Part shown: positions 47,073 through 56,157 of the stretch, one piece after another
Position numbering within the stretch: position 1 is the first letter of the stretch
How the letters are laid out: every line of letters begins with the position of its first letter
Position numbers and translations under genes: made by a program
Source: Streptomyces viridochromogenes
GTDB taxonomy: Bacteria > Actinomycetota > Actinomycetes > Streptomycetales > Streptomycetaceae
Direction: 5' to 3'
DNA: 64,000 nucleotides
Assembly: GCF_001270495.1 (NCBI RefSeq)
Contig: NZ_LGUR01000140.1
Coordinates: forward strand, 1 to 64,000
The notes under the pieces: model-generated
Databases searched by the model: none
Told to the model about the DNA's origin: nothing
What the model saw: only the letters and a program-made list of their open reading frames with translations

Positions 47073-50000
47073 TCAGGCGAGCAGTTCGACTTCGGCGACC
47101 ACCGCCTCGCCGTCGAGCACCAGGCGGTACTTCCCGTACGTACCCGGAGACCCCACGGTGAACGCCCGTGTCTGCCGGTCCCAGGTGAAGGACTGCGCGG
47201 ATCTCTTGTCGAGGGTCCGCCACGTCGTCCCGTCCTGCGACCCCTGGAGCGTCCAGCCGGTCGGCGCCTTCGTCCGGTCCGACGGCGAGGTCAGGGTGTA
47301 CTGCACGGCCTTGGTGCGCCCGGACACCGGCAGCTCCAGCGAGGTGACCCCCGCCTCGGTCCCCGAGGTGTTGTCGAACAGCGCCCCGTCACCCTTCAGC
47401 GCATCCGCCCGCGGCTCCGGCACCTCGTCGTCCTTGGTGATCGACACGGGTGCCGCGTTCTTGCCGGTGCCCCAGGACGAGGGCCGCGGGCCCATGTCGA
47501 ACTCCAGGACGCCGCCCTTCGCGATCAGCGAGTGGGGGAGTGAAGTGGACCTCCACGGAACCCCGTTGACCTTCAGACCCTGGACGTACACATTGCGGGC
47601 GCTGTTCTTCGGTGCCTTGACGACCAGCTCCCGGCCGTTCTCCAGGTGGACCGTGGCCTTGGTGAACAAGGGCGACCCGATGGCGTACTCGCCGCTGCCC
47701 ATGACCAGCGGATAGAAGCCGAGCGCGGAGAACAGGAACCAGGCCGACTGCTCGCCGTTGTCCTCGTCGCCGTGGTAGCCCTGTCCGATCTCGCTGCCGA
47801 CGTACAGCCGCGACAACACCTCACGGATGTTCTTCTGCGCCTTCCAGGGCTGCCCGGCCGCGTCGTACATGTAGATGGCGTGGTGGGCGACCTGGTTGGA
47901 GTGGCCGTACATGCCCATCCGGACGTCCCGTGCCTCCGTCATCTCGTGGATGACACCGCCGTAGGAGCCGACGAATTCGGGCGAGGCCGTCTCCGGGGTG
48001 GCGAAGTACTCGTCGAGCTTGTCCGCGAGCCCGCTACGGCCGCCGTACAGGTTGGCCAGGCCCCGGCTGTCCTGCGGGGCGGTGAAGGCGTATCCGTAGC
48101 CGTTCGTCTCGGTGTAGTCGTACCCCCACACCCGGGGGTCGTACTTCGAGGACTCGACGCGCCAGTCGCCCTTCTCGTCCCGGCCCTGGAAGAAGCCGGC
48201 CTTGGCGTCGAAGAGGTTCACGTAGTCCCGGGCGCGGTTGAGGAAGTACTCCGACTCCTCCTTGTACCGCTTGTCGCCGGTCTTCTTGTACAGGGCCTGG
48301 CCCATCTTCGCGATGCCGTAGTCGTTGAGGTAGCCCTCCAGCGCCCACGACAGGCCCTCGTGCGTCTCGGTGCTGGTGTAGCCGAGGAAGGGCGAGGTCG
48401 CCATGCCCTTGCGGCCCACGCCCGACGACGGGGGCACCACCGTCGCGTTCTTCACGGCCGCGTCGTACGCCGACCTCGCGTCGAAGTCGACGCCCTTGAC
48501 GTACGCGTCCGCGAAGGCGACGTCCGAGGAGGTGCCGGTCATCAGGTCCGCGTAGCCGGGGGAGGACCAGCGGGAGGTCCAGCCGCCGTCCTTGTACTGC
48601 TGCACGAAGCCGTCGACCATCTCGCCCGCCTGGCCCGGCGTGAGCAGCGAGTACGCCGGCCAGGTGGTCCGGTAGGTGTCCCAGAAGCCGTTGTTGACGT
48701 ACACCTTGCCGTCCACGATCTTCGCGCCGGTATGCGTCGGCGTGTCGGGATTCGGCATCGGGGAGAACGGCGACGCGTACCGGTACTTCCCGTCGACCTT
48801 CTCGAAGCCGGAGTTCGGGTACAGGTACAGCCGGTACAGACTGGAGTACAGCGTCGTCAGCTGGTCCGGCGTCGCGCCTTCCACCTCGACCTTGCCGAGG
48901 AGGCGGTCCCACTGGCGCTGGGCGCGCGACTTCACCGTCTCGAAGGAGGCGCCGTCGACCTCCTGGCGCAGGTTGTCCTTCGCCTGGTCGACACTGATGA
49001 GGGAGGTGGCGAGGCGGAGCGTGACGGTACGGTCGGCACCGGCGTCGAAGCGCAGGTGTCCCTTCACCCCACTGGCGGAACCCTCGGTCACCGGCTTGTC
49101 GAACACGCCGTACACGAAGAGCCGGGTCGCGCCGGTCGACAGTCCGGACTTCACGTCCGAGTAACCGGTGACGACCCCGTTCTCCTTGTCGAGCGTGAGC
49201 TCCGCCTGGTCCGTCACGTTGTCGAAGAGGACGCTCGCGTCGTCCCCCGGGTAGGTGAAGCGCAGCACCGCCGCATGGTCCGTCGGCGCCATCTCCGCCT
49301 TCAGCCCGTTCTCGAACCGCACCCCGTAGTAGTACGGCCGCGCGGTCTCGTTCTCGTGCCGGAAGGCCAGCTCACGGGCCTCACGCCCGGTGTCCGGGGT
49401 GCCGGCGGCGGCCGACGGCATCACCTGGAAGGTCTGCCGGTCCCCCATCCAGGGGCTGGGCTCATGGCTGGCGCTGAACGCCTGGATCGTCGGCAGGTTG
49501 TCGTCGTTGTTCGCACGCGCGTAGTCGTACAGCCAGCTCAGCGAGCCGGCGTTCGTCACCGGCGTCCAGAAGTTGAAGCCGTGCGGCACGGCGGTCGCCG
49601 GGAAGTTGTTGCCGCGCGAGAAGCCGCCGCTGGAGAGGGTGCCGCGGGTGGTGAGCGCGTAGTCCGACGGGTGCGCCTTCGGCTTCTCGGGCGCGACGGA
49701 CTTCAGCGTGATGTCGTCCAGCCAGCCCCGGAACTTCGCCGGGCCCTCGGGGGAGTCGTACGCCACGAGGATCCGGTCGACCGTCTTGCCGGCCGCGACC
49801 GACCCGATCCGCGAGGCGACGTGGTTCCACTGGTTGACGTACAGCACCTTCGCCGCGCCCTGCCCGCCCGGCGACAGCGGGAAGCCGTGCTGGTCGGTGG
49901 CGCCGAGGTCGCTGAGGTGGGTGCCGTCGGTGAAGGCCAGGTCGACCGAGACGTTCGTGGCGTCGTAGTCGCGGTCGCCGTCCGCCATCGACGGGAAGAC

Positions 50001-50876
50001 GCGGTAGGACAGGCGGGTGTCGCGGCCGACGGCCACGTTCACGTCGTAGACCTTGTTGTACGAGTACGCCCGCCCGTCCGCCGTGTGCCGGCCCGCGTAC
50101 CGCAGCGCCCGCTTGCCGGTGAAGCCGGCGCCCGCCTTGGCGGTCGGCGAGCCGCTCGGGCCGCGGTCGACGAGGGAGAGCATGTCCTGCGGGACGGGGC
50201 CGTCGCCGCCGCCCGTGGAGAACTGGACGTCGGCGAGTTGCAGGATGCCGTCGGCGCCGTTGTTCTCGGTGACCTCCAGCCGGAAGTGCCGGTACTCGGC
50301 CGGTTCCGCCAGGTCGTACGTCTTTGTCTGGAACCGTTCGGCGAACGTCTCACCCGAGCGGGTGTCGAGGGTCTTCCAGTCCTTGCCGTCCGCGGAGCCC
50401 TGAAGGGTCCAGTCCCGTGGGTCACGTTCGGCGTAGTCGTTGGCCGAGGTGAGCGCGTATTTCGCGATCCGCACCGGTTTGTCGAGGTCGAACTCCGCCC
50501 ACCCCGTGGGTGCGAAGACCAGCCACTTGCTGCTCGGCTCCCCGTCGGCGAGGTTCTCCTTCACCTCTCCGCCGCCGGTGTTCTCGCCGCTCGCCCGTAC
50601 GTCCGTGACATGGTCGGTCACATTGCCCGGAATGCCGCTGCTGTAGCCGCCGTCGACGCCCGAGGCGCGCTTGCCGCCGTCCGGTGCGGTGTCGACGGTG
50701 TTGAGCCAGTCGGGTGCCGGATCGTCCGCCTCGAAGGAGGACGCGAAACTCCGGTCGGCCGCCGCTGGGGCGGCGGGCAGAGCGACCGCCGCGCCCTGCG
50801 AGCCCACGGTCAAAGCGAAGGCGGTCGCCGACACGACCGCCGCCGTACCCCATCTGTGCCGAGCTCTCTGCTGCAT
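47073..50876 (-). CDS. secreted GH92 exo-alpha-mannosidase
   Basis: A 1267-aa secreted enzyme. A signal peptide (hydrophobic core VVSATAFALTVGSQGAAVAL, cleavage near residue 41) is followed by an F5/8-type C domain (about 100-200), the bilobal GH92 core and another F5/8-type C module at the end (after residue 1150). Core signatures are NGFWDTYRTTWPAYSLLTPG and GYHGDEDNGEQSAWFLFSAL, with the catalytic acid Glu and conserved Asp residues. GH92 members are Ca-dependent exo-mannosidases acting on fungal or yeast mannans and N-glycans. ATG at 50876 follows GGGAGGG. The GH67 gene follows immediately. Confidence 0.92.
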   Translation of the reverse strand: MQQRARHRWGTAAVVSATAFALTVGSQGAAVALPAAPAAADRSFASSFEADDPAPDWLNTVDTAPDGGKRASGVDGGYSSGIPGNVTDHVTDVRASGENTGGGEVKENLADGEPSSKWLVFAPTGWAEFDLDKPVRIAKYALTSANDYAERDPRDWTLQGSADGKDWKTLDTRSGETFAERFQTKTYDLAEPAEYRHFRLEVTENNGADGILQLADVQFSTGGGDGPVPQDMLSLVDRGPSGSPTAKAGAGFTGKRALRYAGRHTADGRAYSYNKVYDVNVAVGRDTRLSYRVFPSMADGDRDYDATNVSVDLAFTDGTHLSDLGATDQHGFPLSPGGQGAAKVLYVNQWNHVASRIGSVAAGKTVDRILVAYDSPEGPAKFRGWLDDITLKSVAPEKPKAHPSDYALTTRGTLSSGGFSRGNNFPATAVPHGFNFWTPVTNAGSLSWLYDYARANNDDNLPTIQAFSASHEPSPWMGDRQTFQVMPSAAAGTPDTGREARELAFRHENETARPYYYGVRFENGLKAEMAPTDHAAVLRFTYPGDDASVLFDNVTDQAELTLDKENGVVTGYSDVKSGLSTGATRLFVYGVFDKPVTEGSASGVKGHLRFDAGADRTVTLRLATSLISVDQAKDNLRQEVDGASFETVKSRAQRQWDRLLGKVEVEGATPDQLTTLYSSLYRLYLYPNSGFEKVDGKYRYASPFSPMPNPDTPTHTGAKIVDGKVYVNNGFWDTYRTTWPAYSLLTPGQAGEMVDGFVQQYKDGGWTSRWSSPGYADLMTGTSSDVAFADAYVKGVDFDARSAYDAAVKNATVVPPSSGVGRKGMATSPFLGYTSTETHEGLSWALEGYLNDYGIAKMGQALYKKTGDKRYKEESEYFLNRARDYVNLFDAKAGFFQGRDEKGDWRVESSKYDPRVWGYDYTETNGYGYAFTAPQDSRGLANLYGGRSGLADKLDEYFATPETASPEFVGSYGGVIHEMTEARDVRMGMYGHSNQVAHHAIYMYDAAGQPWKAQKNIREVLSRLYVGSEIGQGYHGDEDNGEQSAWFLFSALGFYPLVMGSGEYAIGSPLFTKATVHLENGRELVVKAPKNSARNVYVQGLKVNGVPWRSTSLPHSLIAKGGVLEFDMGPRPSSWGTGKNAAPVSITKDDEVPEPRADALKGDGALFDNTSGTEAGVTSLELPVSGRTKAVQYTLTSPSDRTKAPTGWTLQGSQDGTTWRTLDKRSAQSFTWDRQTRAFTVGSPGTYGKYRLVLDGEAVVAEVELLA

Positions 50877-50901
50877 AAGCGGGTACCCTCCCTGCGCACG
50901 G

Positions 50902-50913
50902 GACAACGTTGTC
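50902..50913. promoter_or_regulatory. LacI-type operator of GH92-GH67
   Basis: GACAACGTTGTC is a perfect 12-bp palindrome with central CG, of the kind bound by LacI/GalR repressors. It is about 26 bp upstream of the GH92 start. No LacI-type gene is in the window. Confidence 0.6.
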
Positions 50914-51103
50914 AACATCGCTGCGCAAGGAACAGTTGTGGCTCAAGTGCTCTGTCGTGTCAAGGGTGTTGGGTGTGCCATTCGAGGGCAATGACAGGGA
51001 TTTTTCCGCCAAGGAACACACAGGCCGCTCATATTTCCGGCAGGTCTCAACTCGGAAAAGACCACCGGCCAACCTTGCATTCGATCTTGCTCCGTTGGCG
51101 GGA

Positions 51104-51119
51104 AGTGGACTATACCTGT
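51104..51119. promoter_or_regulatory. DasR-responsive element (dre)-like site
   Basis: AGTGGACTATACCTGT matches about 12 of 16 positions of the dre consensus ACTGGTCTAGACCACT. DasR is the GlcNAc-6-phosphate-responsive repressor of amino-sugar uptake, and the downstream operon is the NgcEFG transporter, so a DasR site is expected here. Confidence 0.6.
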
Positions 51120-51241
51120 CGGCGATTCACACGATTCGCACTTCCTGCACGACCCAGCCTGCACGACCAGCTCGACCCGACCGCGGTGCCGGGGAGGATC
51201 CGGTTCACCGCCTGAGTCCTGGAGAAGGCGAGGACTTGAGC

Positions 51242-52708
51242 ATGGGATCCACTTCCGCCGAGAACCCTGAGAACAACGGCTCAGCAGGTGTGGGGCGCCG
51301 CGATCTGATCAAGCGGTCCGCCGCGCTCGGTCTGATCTCCGTCCCGACCATGGCCTTCCTGTCCGCGTGCGCCACCGGCGGGGGCGGTGGCGGCGACGAG
51401 GAGAGCAAGGCGCCGGGGGGCGCGAAGTCCGCCACCAACCCCCTCGGGGTCAAGGAGGGCGCCGCCCTGGAGGCGTTCATCTTCAAGGGCGGTCTGGGCG
51501 ACCAGTACGCCAAGGACGCCGAGGCCGACTACAAGGCCAAGTACAAGGCCGAGGTCAAGCACACCGGCACCCAGCAGGTCGGCCCGAAGCTCACCCCGCG
51601 CTTCGCCGGCGGCAACCCGCCGGACGTCATCGACAACTCCGGCGCCGACCACCTGGACATGAACAAGCTGTCCACCCAGGGCCAGCTCCAGGACCTCAAG
51701 GCGCTGCTGGACGCGCCCTCGCTGGACGACGCGAGCAAGAAGATCTCGGACGTCATCCACCCGAGCACCATCGAGAAGGGCAAGCACGGCGACACCTTCG
51801 ACGTGCTCTACTACGCCTTCACCATCTACGGCACCTGGTACTCGCAGAAGGCCCTCGACGACAACGGCTGGGAATACCCCAAGACCCTCGACGACATGGT
51901 CAAGCTCTGCGGCGAGATCAAGAAGAAGGGCATCGCGCCCTGGACGTACGCCGGAAAGTATCCGTACTACGTCCACTTCAACCTGTTCGCCCAGATCGCC
52001 AAGATCGGCGGCATGGACGGCTGGATCGCCATCGACAACCTGGAGCCGAACGCCTGGACCAGCAACGACGCGGTCAAGCAGGTCGTCGAGCACTACGAGG
52101 AGCTGGCCGCCAAGAAGTACTTCCTCCAGGGCAGCCAGGGTCTGACGCACATTCAGTCGCAGACCGCCTGGAACAAGGGCAAGGCAGTCTTCATCCCCAA
52201 CGGCTCCTGGGTGGAGAACGAGGCCGCCCCGACCACGCCCAAGGACTTCGCCATGTCCGTCGGCGCCCTCTTCGACGGCTCCAGCGGCGACAAGCTGCCG
52301 CACGGCACCCTGCGCGCCGAGCCCAGTGAGCCGTACATCGTGTCCGCCAAGGGCAAGAACCCGGCCGGCGGCATGGAGCTGCTGCGCATCATGCTCTCCA
52401 AGAAGCACGCGCAGAACTTCGCCACCAAGGTCAAGTCGCTCACCTGTGTGGTCGACGCCACCGAGGGCATGACTCTCTCGCCGGGTCTCGCGTCGGCGAG
52501 CAAGGCGTTCAAGGACGCCGGGGACAACATCATCAGCCTCCAGCTCCAGGAGTGGTACCCCTCGCTCACCGACGAGAAGATCGGCGGTCTCACCGGTCAA
52601 CTGCTCACCGGTGAGATGAAGGCGGCCGACTGGATCAAGAAGACGCAGGAATACGCCGACGCCGTGGCGAAGGACGACTCGGTGAAGAAGTTCAAGCGCG
52701 AGAGCTAA
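51242..52708 (+). CDS. ngcE: N-acetylglucosamine/chitobiose-binding lipoprotein NgcE
   Basis: A 488-aa substrate-binding lipoprotein. A Tat-type signal (GRRDLIKRSAALGLISV, RR at 19-20) ends with the lipobox LSAC, C43. The mature protein has the NgcE pattern with TGTQQVGPKLTPRFAGGNPP and LYYAFTIYGTWYSQKALDDN. The S. coelicolor homolog (SCO6005, by recollection) binds N,N'-diacetylchitobiose. ATG at 51242. Together with ngcF and ngcG it forms an importer lacking its own ATPase (MsiK type expected). Confidence 0.9.
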   Translation: MGSTSAENPENNGSAGVGRRDLIKRSAALGLISVPTMAFLSACATGGGGGGDEESKAPGGAKSATNPLGVKEGAALEAFIFKGGLGDQYAKDAEADYKAKYKAEVKHTGTQQVGPKLTPRFAGGNPPDVIDNSGADHLDMNKLSTQGQLQDLKALLDAPSLDDASKKISDVIHPSTIEKGKHGDTFDVLYYAFTIYGTWYSQKALDDNGWEYPKTLDDMVKLCGEIKKKGIAPWTYAGKYPYYVHFNLFAQIAKIGGMDGWIAIDNLEPNAWTSNDAVKQVVEHYEELAAKKYFLQGSQGLTHIQSQTAWNKGKAVFIPNGSWVENEAAPTTPKDFAMSVGALFDGSSGDKLPHGTLRAEPSEPYIVSAKGKNPAGGMELLRIMLSKKHAQNFATKVKSLTCVVDATEGMTLSPGLASASKAFKDAGDNIISLQLQEWYPSLTDEKIGGLTGQLLTGEMKAADWIKKTQEYADAVAKDDSVKKFKRES

Positions 52709-52757
52709 GAGTCCGGTCCGGCACAGCGGCACTCAAGGGGAAGGGCCGGGAAGCACC

Positions 52758-53681
52758 ATGCAACACGGCAAATACCGATTCATCGTGGGCTTCCTGGCCC
52801 TGCCCGTCATCGTCTACGCGATCTTCGTGATCTCGCCGTTCGTCCAGGCGTTCCAGATCTCGATGACCGACTGGTCGGGTCTTGTCGGTACGGCGAAGTT
52901 CGTCGGATTCGAGAACTTCGAAAAGCTGTGGCACAACGAGGACTTCTGGAACGCGTTGTGGCACAACGTCTACATGCTGATCGCGGTGCCGATCGTGACG
53001 CTGGGACTCGGCCTGTTCTTCGCCTTCATGCTCAACGTCGGCGGAAAGCGACGTAAGAACGAAGTCATCACCGGTGTCACGGGTTCGAAGTTCTACCGTT
53101 TCGTCTTCTTCTTCCCGCAGGTCATCTCCATCACCATCATCGCCGTCATCTGGTTCAACATCTACAACCCGGACCCGCAGGACGGCATGCTCAACTCGTT
53201 GCTGGGCGCGGTCGGTCTGGACGGCTGGCAGAACGCCTGGCTGGGGGAGAAGAGCCTCGCCCTGCTGTGCATCATGGCGGTGATGATCTGGTCCCACGTC
53301 GGCTTCTACGTCGTGCTGTTCTCGGCGGCGATGGCCTCCATCCCGCGGGACATCTACGAGGCGGCGCTGCTCGACGGTGCCGGCCGCTTCCCCACCTTCT
53401 TCCGGATCACCCTGCCGCTGCTGTGGGACACCGTGCAGACCGGCTGGGTGTACATGGGCATCATCGCCCTGGACGGCTTCGCCCTCGTGCAGATCATGTC
53501 GGTCAACATGGGCGGCCCCGACGGCGCCACGGACGTCATGCCGCTGCGCCTGTATCTGACGGCGTTCCGCGACAGCCAGTTCGGCTACGCGTCCGCGATG
53601 GGCGTCGCGATGCTCATCGTCACCATGACGTTCGCAGTGCTCACCCTGCGCTTCGCGCGGCGTGAGCGGATCGAGTTCTAG
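52758..53681 (+). CDS. ngcF: ABC transporter permease NgcF
   Basis: A 307-aa permease of the sugar uptake family. Six membrane helices; the EAA loop is YEAALLDGAGRFPTFFRITL. It begins QHGKYRFIVGFLALPVIVYA. AAGGGG before ATG at 52758 is the ribosome site. It is 49 bp after ngcE and 13 bp before ngcG. Partner of NgcG in chitobiose/GlcNAc import. Confidence 0.9.
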   Translation: MQHGKYRFIVGFLALPVIVYAIFVISPFVQAFQISMTDWSGLVGTAKFVGFENFEKLWHNEDFWNALWHNVYMLIAVPIVTLGLGLFFAFMLNVGGKRRKNEVITGVTGSKFYRFVFFFPQVISITIIAVIWFNIYNPDPQDGMLNSLLGAVGLDGWQNAWLGEKSLALLCIMAVMIWSHVGFYVVLFSAAMASIPRDIYEAALLDGAGRFPTFFRITLPLLWDTVQTGWVYMGIIALDGFALVQIMSVNMGGPDGATDVMPLRLYLTAFRDSQFGYASAMGVAMLIVTMTFAVLTLRFARRERIEF

Positions 53682-53694
53682 GGGTACGGGCGAC

Positions 53695-54627
53695 ATGACG
53701 ACGGACACGAACACAGGCACGGTCACCAAGACGGACGAGGCGGACCGTCCGAGCCTCAGCAAGAAGCTCGGCGCGACCGACGGCCGCAGCTCCGAGGGCG
53801 GCGTCCTGCACGTCTTCTCGCACGGCATGCTGGTCCTGTGGGCGCTGATGGTCGGCGTGCCCCTGCTGTGGGTGCTGTGGAGCTCCTTCAAGACGAGCAA
53901 CGGCATCCTCTCCGACCCGTGGGGGCTGCCGACCTCGCTGCACTTCGAGAACTGGGCCAACGCCTGGAACAAGGCGAACATGGGCCAGTACTTCCTCAAC
54001 ACCGCGATCGTGGTGGGCGGTTCGGTGATCGGCACGATGGTGCTGGGCTCGATGGCCGCCTATGTGCTGGCCCGGTTCACCTTCCCCGGCAACCGGTTCA
54101 TCTACTTCATGTTCGTGGCCGGCATGTCCTTCCCGGTGTTCATGCTGGTCATTCCGCTGTTCTTCGTGCTGCGGGACTTCCCGGGCAGCTCGCTCCTCGC
54201 GACGTACCAGGGGTTGATCCTGGTCTACATCGCCTATTCGCTGCCGTTCACGGTCTTCTTCATGACCGCCTTCTTCCGCACGCTGCCCACGTCGGTCGCG
54301 GAGGCAGCGCTCATCGACGGGGCATCGCACACGCGAACGTTCTTCCAGGTGATGCTGCCGATGGCGAAGCCGGGCCTGATCAGCATCGGCATCTTCAACT
54401 TCCTGGGGCAGTGGAACCAGTACCTGCTGCCGATGGTCCTCAACCAGAACGAGGACAAGTACGTGCTCACCCAGGGGCTGGCGATGATCGCCCTCCAGCA
54501 GGGCTACGAGAACGACTGGGGCGCCCTGATGGCCGGCATGATGATCGCGATGCTGCCGGTGCTGATCGTCTACTTCATCTTCCAACGGCAGGTGCAGGCG
54601 GGACTGACGGCCGGTGCGCTGAAGTAA
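53695..54627 (+). CDS. ngcG: ABC transporter permease NgcG
   Basis: A 310-aa permease. A polar Thr/Asp/Lys-rich tail of about 40 residues precedes six membrane helices; the EAA loop is AEAALIDGASHTRTFFQVML. The C-terminus ends RQVQAGLTAGALK, typical of MalG-like permeases. ATG at 53695 is chosen since the operon gap is only 13 bp and the tail is conserved in the family. A strong terminator follows. Confidence 0.9.
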   Translation: MTTDTNTGTVTKTDEADRPSLSKKLGATDGRSSEGGVLHVFSHGMLVLWALMVGVPLLWVLWSSFKTSNGILSDPWGLPTSLHFENWANAWNKANMGQYFLNTAIVVGGSVIGTMVLGSMAAYVLARFTFPGNRFIYFMFVAGMSFPVFMLVIPLFFVLRDFPGSSLLATYQGLILVYIAYSLPFTVFFMTAFFRTLPTSVAEAALIDGASHTRTFFQVMLPMAKPGLISIGIFNFLGQWNQYLLPMVLNQNEDKYVLTQGLAMIALQQGYENDWGALMAGMMIAMLPVLIVYFIFQRQVQAGLTAGALK

Positions 54628-54671
54628 ACGCTCTCTGTTCGCTCCACCGTAAGCGCCACATCACCCCACGT

Positions 54672-54710
54672 CACACGTGAGCCGCCCCGCACCGGGGCGG
54701 CTCACGTGTG
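54672..54710. terminator. strong terminator after ngcEFG
   Basis: CACACGTGAGCCGCCCCG (54672-54689) and its exact reverse complement (54693-54710) form an 18-bp stem with a 3-nt loop, between ngcG and rok7B7. Confidence 0.9.
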
Positions 54711-54836
54711 CGCGTACACATGTCCGGATCCAGTTCAACCTCTTGACGGGAGGCAACCCGAACGGCTCAGCTTAGAGTTCACTAGTTGGACACGGACGGG
54801 GCCTCATAGAAGCGGTCCCGCGCGCAGGAGGTCGTC

Positions 54837-56036
54837 GTGGAGACTCCGGGGTCGCAGTCGTCGCTGCACCGAGCCAACCTGGAGCGGGTGGTCCGGGCCG
54901 TCCGGCTGGCCGGATCCCTCACCCAGGCGGAGATCGCCAGGACGACGGGACTGTCCGCGGCGACGGTCTCCAACATCGTCCGGGAGCTCAAGGACGGCGG
55001 AACGGTCGAGGTCACGCCCACTTCGGCGGGTGGCCGCCGGGCCCGCAGCGTCTCCCTGAGCGGCGACGCCGGGATCGTCATAGGGGTCGACTTCGGCCAC
55101 ACGCACTTGCGCGTCGCGGTCGGGAACCTCGCCCACCAGGTGCTGGCCGAGGAGTCCGAACCGCTGGACGTGGACGCCTCCTCGACGCAGGGCTTCGACC
55201 GGGCCGAGGAGCTGGTCAACCGGCTGATCGAGGCGACCGGCGTCGACCGGTCCAAGATCGCCGGGGTCGGCCTCGGCGTGCCCGGCCCGATCGACGTCGA
55301 GTCCGGCACCCTCGGCTCGACCGCCATCCTGCCCGGCTGGACCGGTACCAAGCCCGCCGAGGAGCTGCGCGGCCGGCTCGGGGTGCCCGTGCACGTGGAC
55401 AACGACGCCAACCTGGGAGCCCTGGGCGAGCTGGTCTGGGGCAGCGGGCGGGGCGTGCGGGACCTGGCGTACATCAAGGTCGCCAGCGGTGTCGGCGCCG
55501 GCCTGGTGATCAGCGGCAAGATCTACCGGGGCCCGGGTGGCACGGCGGGAGAAATCGGGCATATTACTCTTGATGAGTCCGGCCCGGTCTGCCGCTGTGG
55601 AAACCGTGGCTGCCTGGAGACCTTCGCGGCCGCCCGCTATGTGCTCCCGCTCCTCCAGTCCAGCCACGGCACGGATCTGACCATGGAGGGTGTCGTGCGG
55701 CTGGCCAGGGACGGAGACCCGGGCTGTCGTCGGGTGATCGCCGACGTCGGCCGCCATATCGGCAGTGGAGTCGCGAACCTCTGCAATCTCCTGAACCCGA
55801 GCCGCGTGGTCCTGGGCGGTGATCTCGCCGAGGCCGGTGAGCTGGTCCTCGGGCCGATCCGGGAGTCTGTCGGCCGCTACGCCATTCCCAGCGCGGCGCG
55901 CCAACTGTCCGTTCTTCCCGGGGCACTTGGCGGTCGTGCGGAGGTGCTCGGAGCCCTCGCCCTCGCACTCAGCGAGATGGGCGATTCAACCCTTTTGGAC
56001 AGCACGCTGCATGCGGCCGCTCCTGCCTTCACTTAG
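54837..56036 (+). CDS. rok7B7: ROK-family transcriptional regulator Rok7B7
   Basis: A 399-aa regulator. The N-terminal winged helix (about 10-70) contains LTQAEIARTTGLSAATVSNI. The ROK domain has GVDFGHTHLRVAVGN (ATP-type phosphate loop), GVGLGVPGPID, VHVDNDANLGALGE and the zinc motif CRCGNRGCLE. Rok7B7 in S. coelicolor lies next to xylFGH and affects carbon catabolite repression, xylose uptake and antibiotic production. GTG at 54837 follows AGGAGG. It is the likely regulator of the xylFGH genes that follow. Confidence 0.9.
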   Translation: METPGSQSSLHRANLERVVRAVRLAGSLTQAEIARTTGLSAATVSNIVRELKDGGTVEVTPTSAGGRRARSVSLSGDAGIVIGVDFGHTHLRVAVGNLAHQVLAEESEPLDVDASSTQGFDRAEELVNRLIEATGVDRSKIAGVGLGVPGPIDVESGTLGSTAILPGWTGTKPAEELRGRLGVPVHVDNDANLGALGELVWGSGRGVRDLAYIKVASGVGAGLVISGKIYRGPGGTAGEIGHITLDESGPVCRCGNRGCLETFAAARYVLPLLQSSHGTDLTMEGVVRLARDGDPGCRRVIADVGRHIGSGVANLCNLLNPSRVVLGGDLAEAGELVLGPIRESVGRYAIPSAARQLSVLPGALGGRAEVLGALALALSEMGDSTLLDSTLHAAAPAFT

Positions 56037-56157
56037 AGAACGGATGGCACCGTTGCCAACCCGTTAAGGATTTACTTCTTGACGTCGCACGTATGGCCGA
56101 GTTGACTTCCAGCCACCTCGGCCGCAACGACGCGGCCTCGTCAGGGAGGTTTCTGAA

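Larger units (their letters stand above)
50877..51241. promoter_or_regulatory. divergent promoter, GH92 / ngcE
   Basis: A 365-bp control region. A LacI-type palindrome is at 50902-50913, close to the GH92 start; a DasR-like site is at 51104-51119, overlapping a possible ngcE promoter (TTGCTC at 51087-51092, 18-bp spacer, TATACC at 51111-51116). Confidence 0.55.

Noticed and set aside
47646..51215. A frame of nearly 1200 codons antisense to the GH92 gene
   Set aside because: Val/Arg/Gly-rich mirror frame without domain content; it also crosses the divergent promoter region.
54743..54778. Sigma-70-type promoter TTGACG / TAGAGT before rok7B7
   Set aside because: Spacing is 24 bp, too long for a standard promoter.
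54721..54836. Rok7B7 operator shared by rok7B7 and xylF
   Set aside because: Both regions have TTGACG and CAACCCG-like pieces, but order and spacing differ and no full match to a published motif could be shown.
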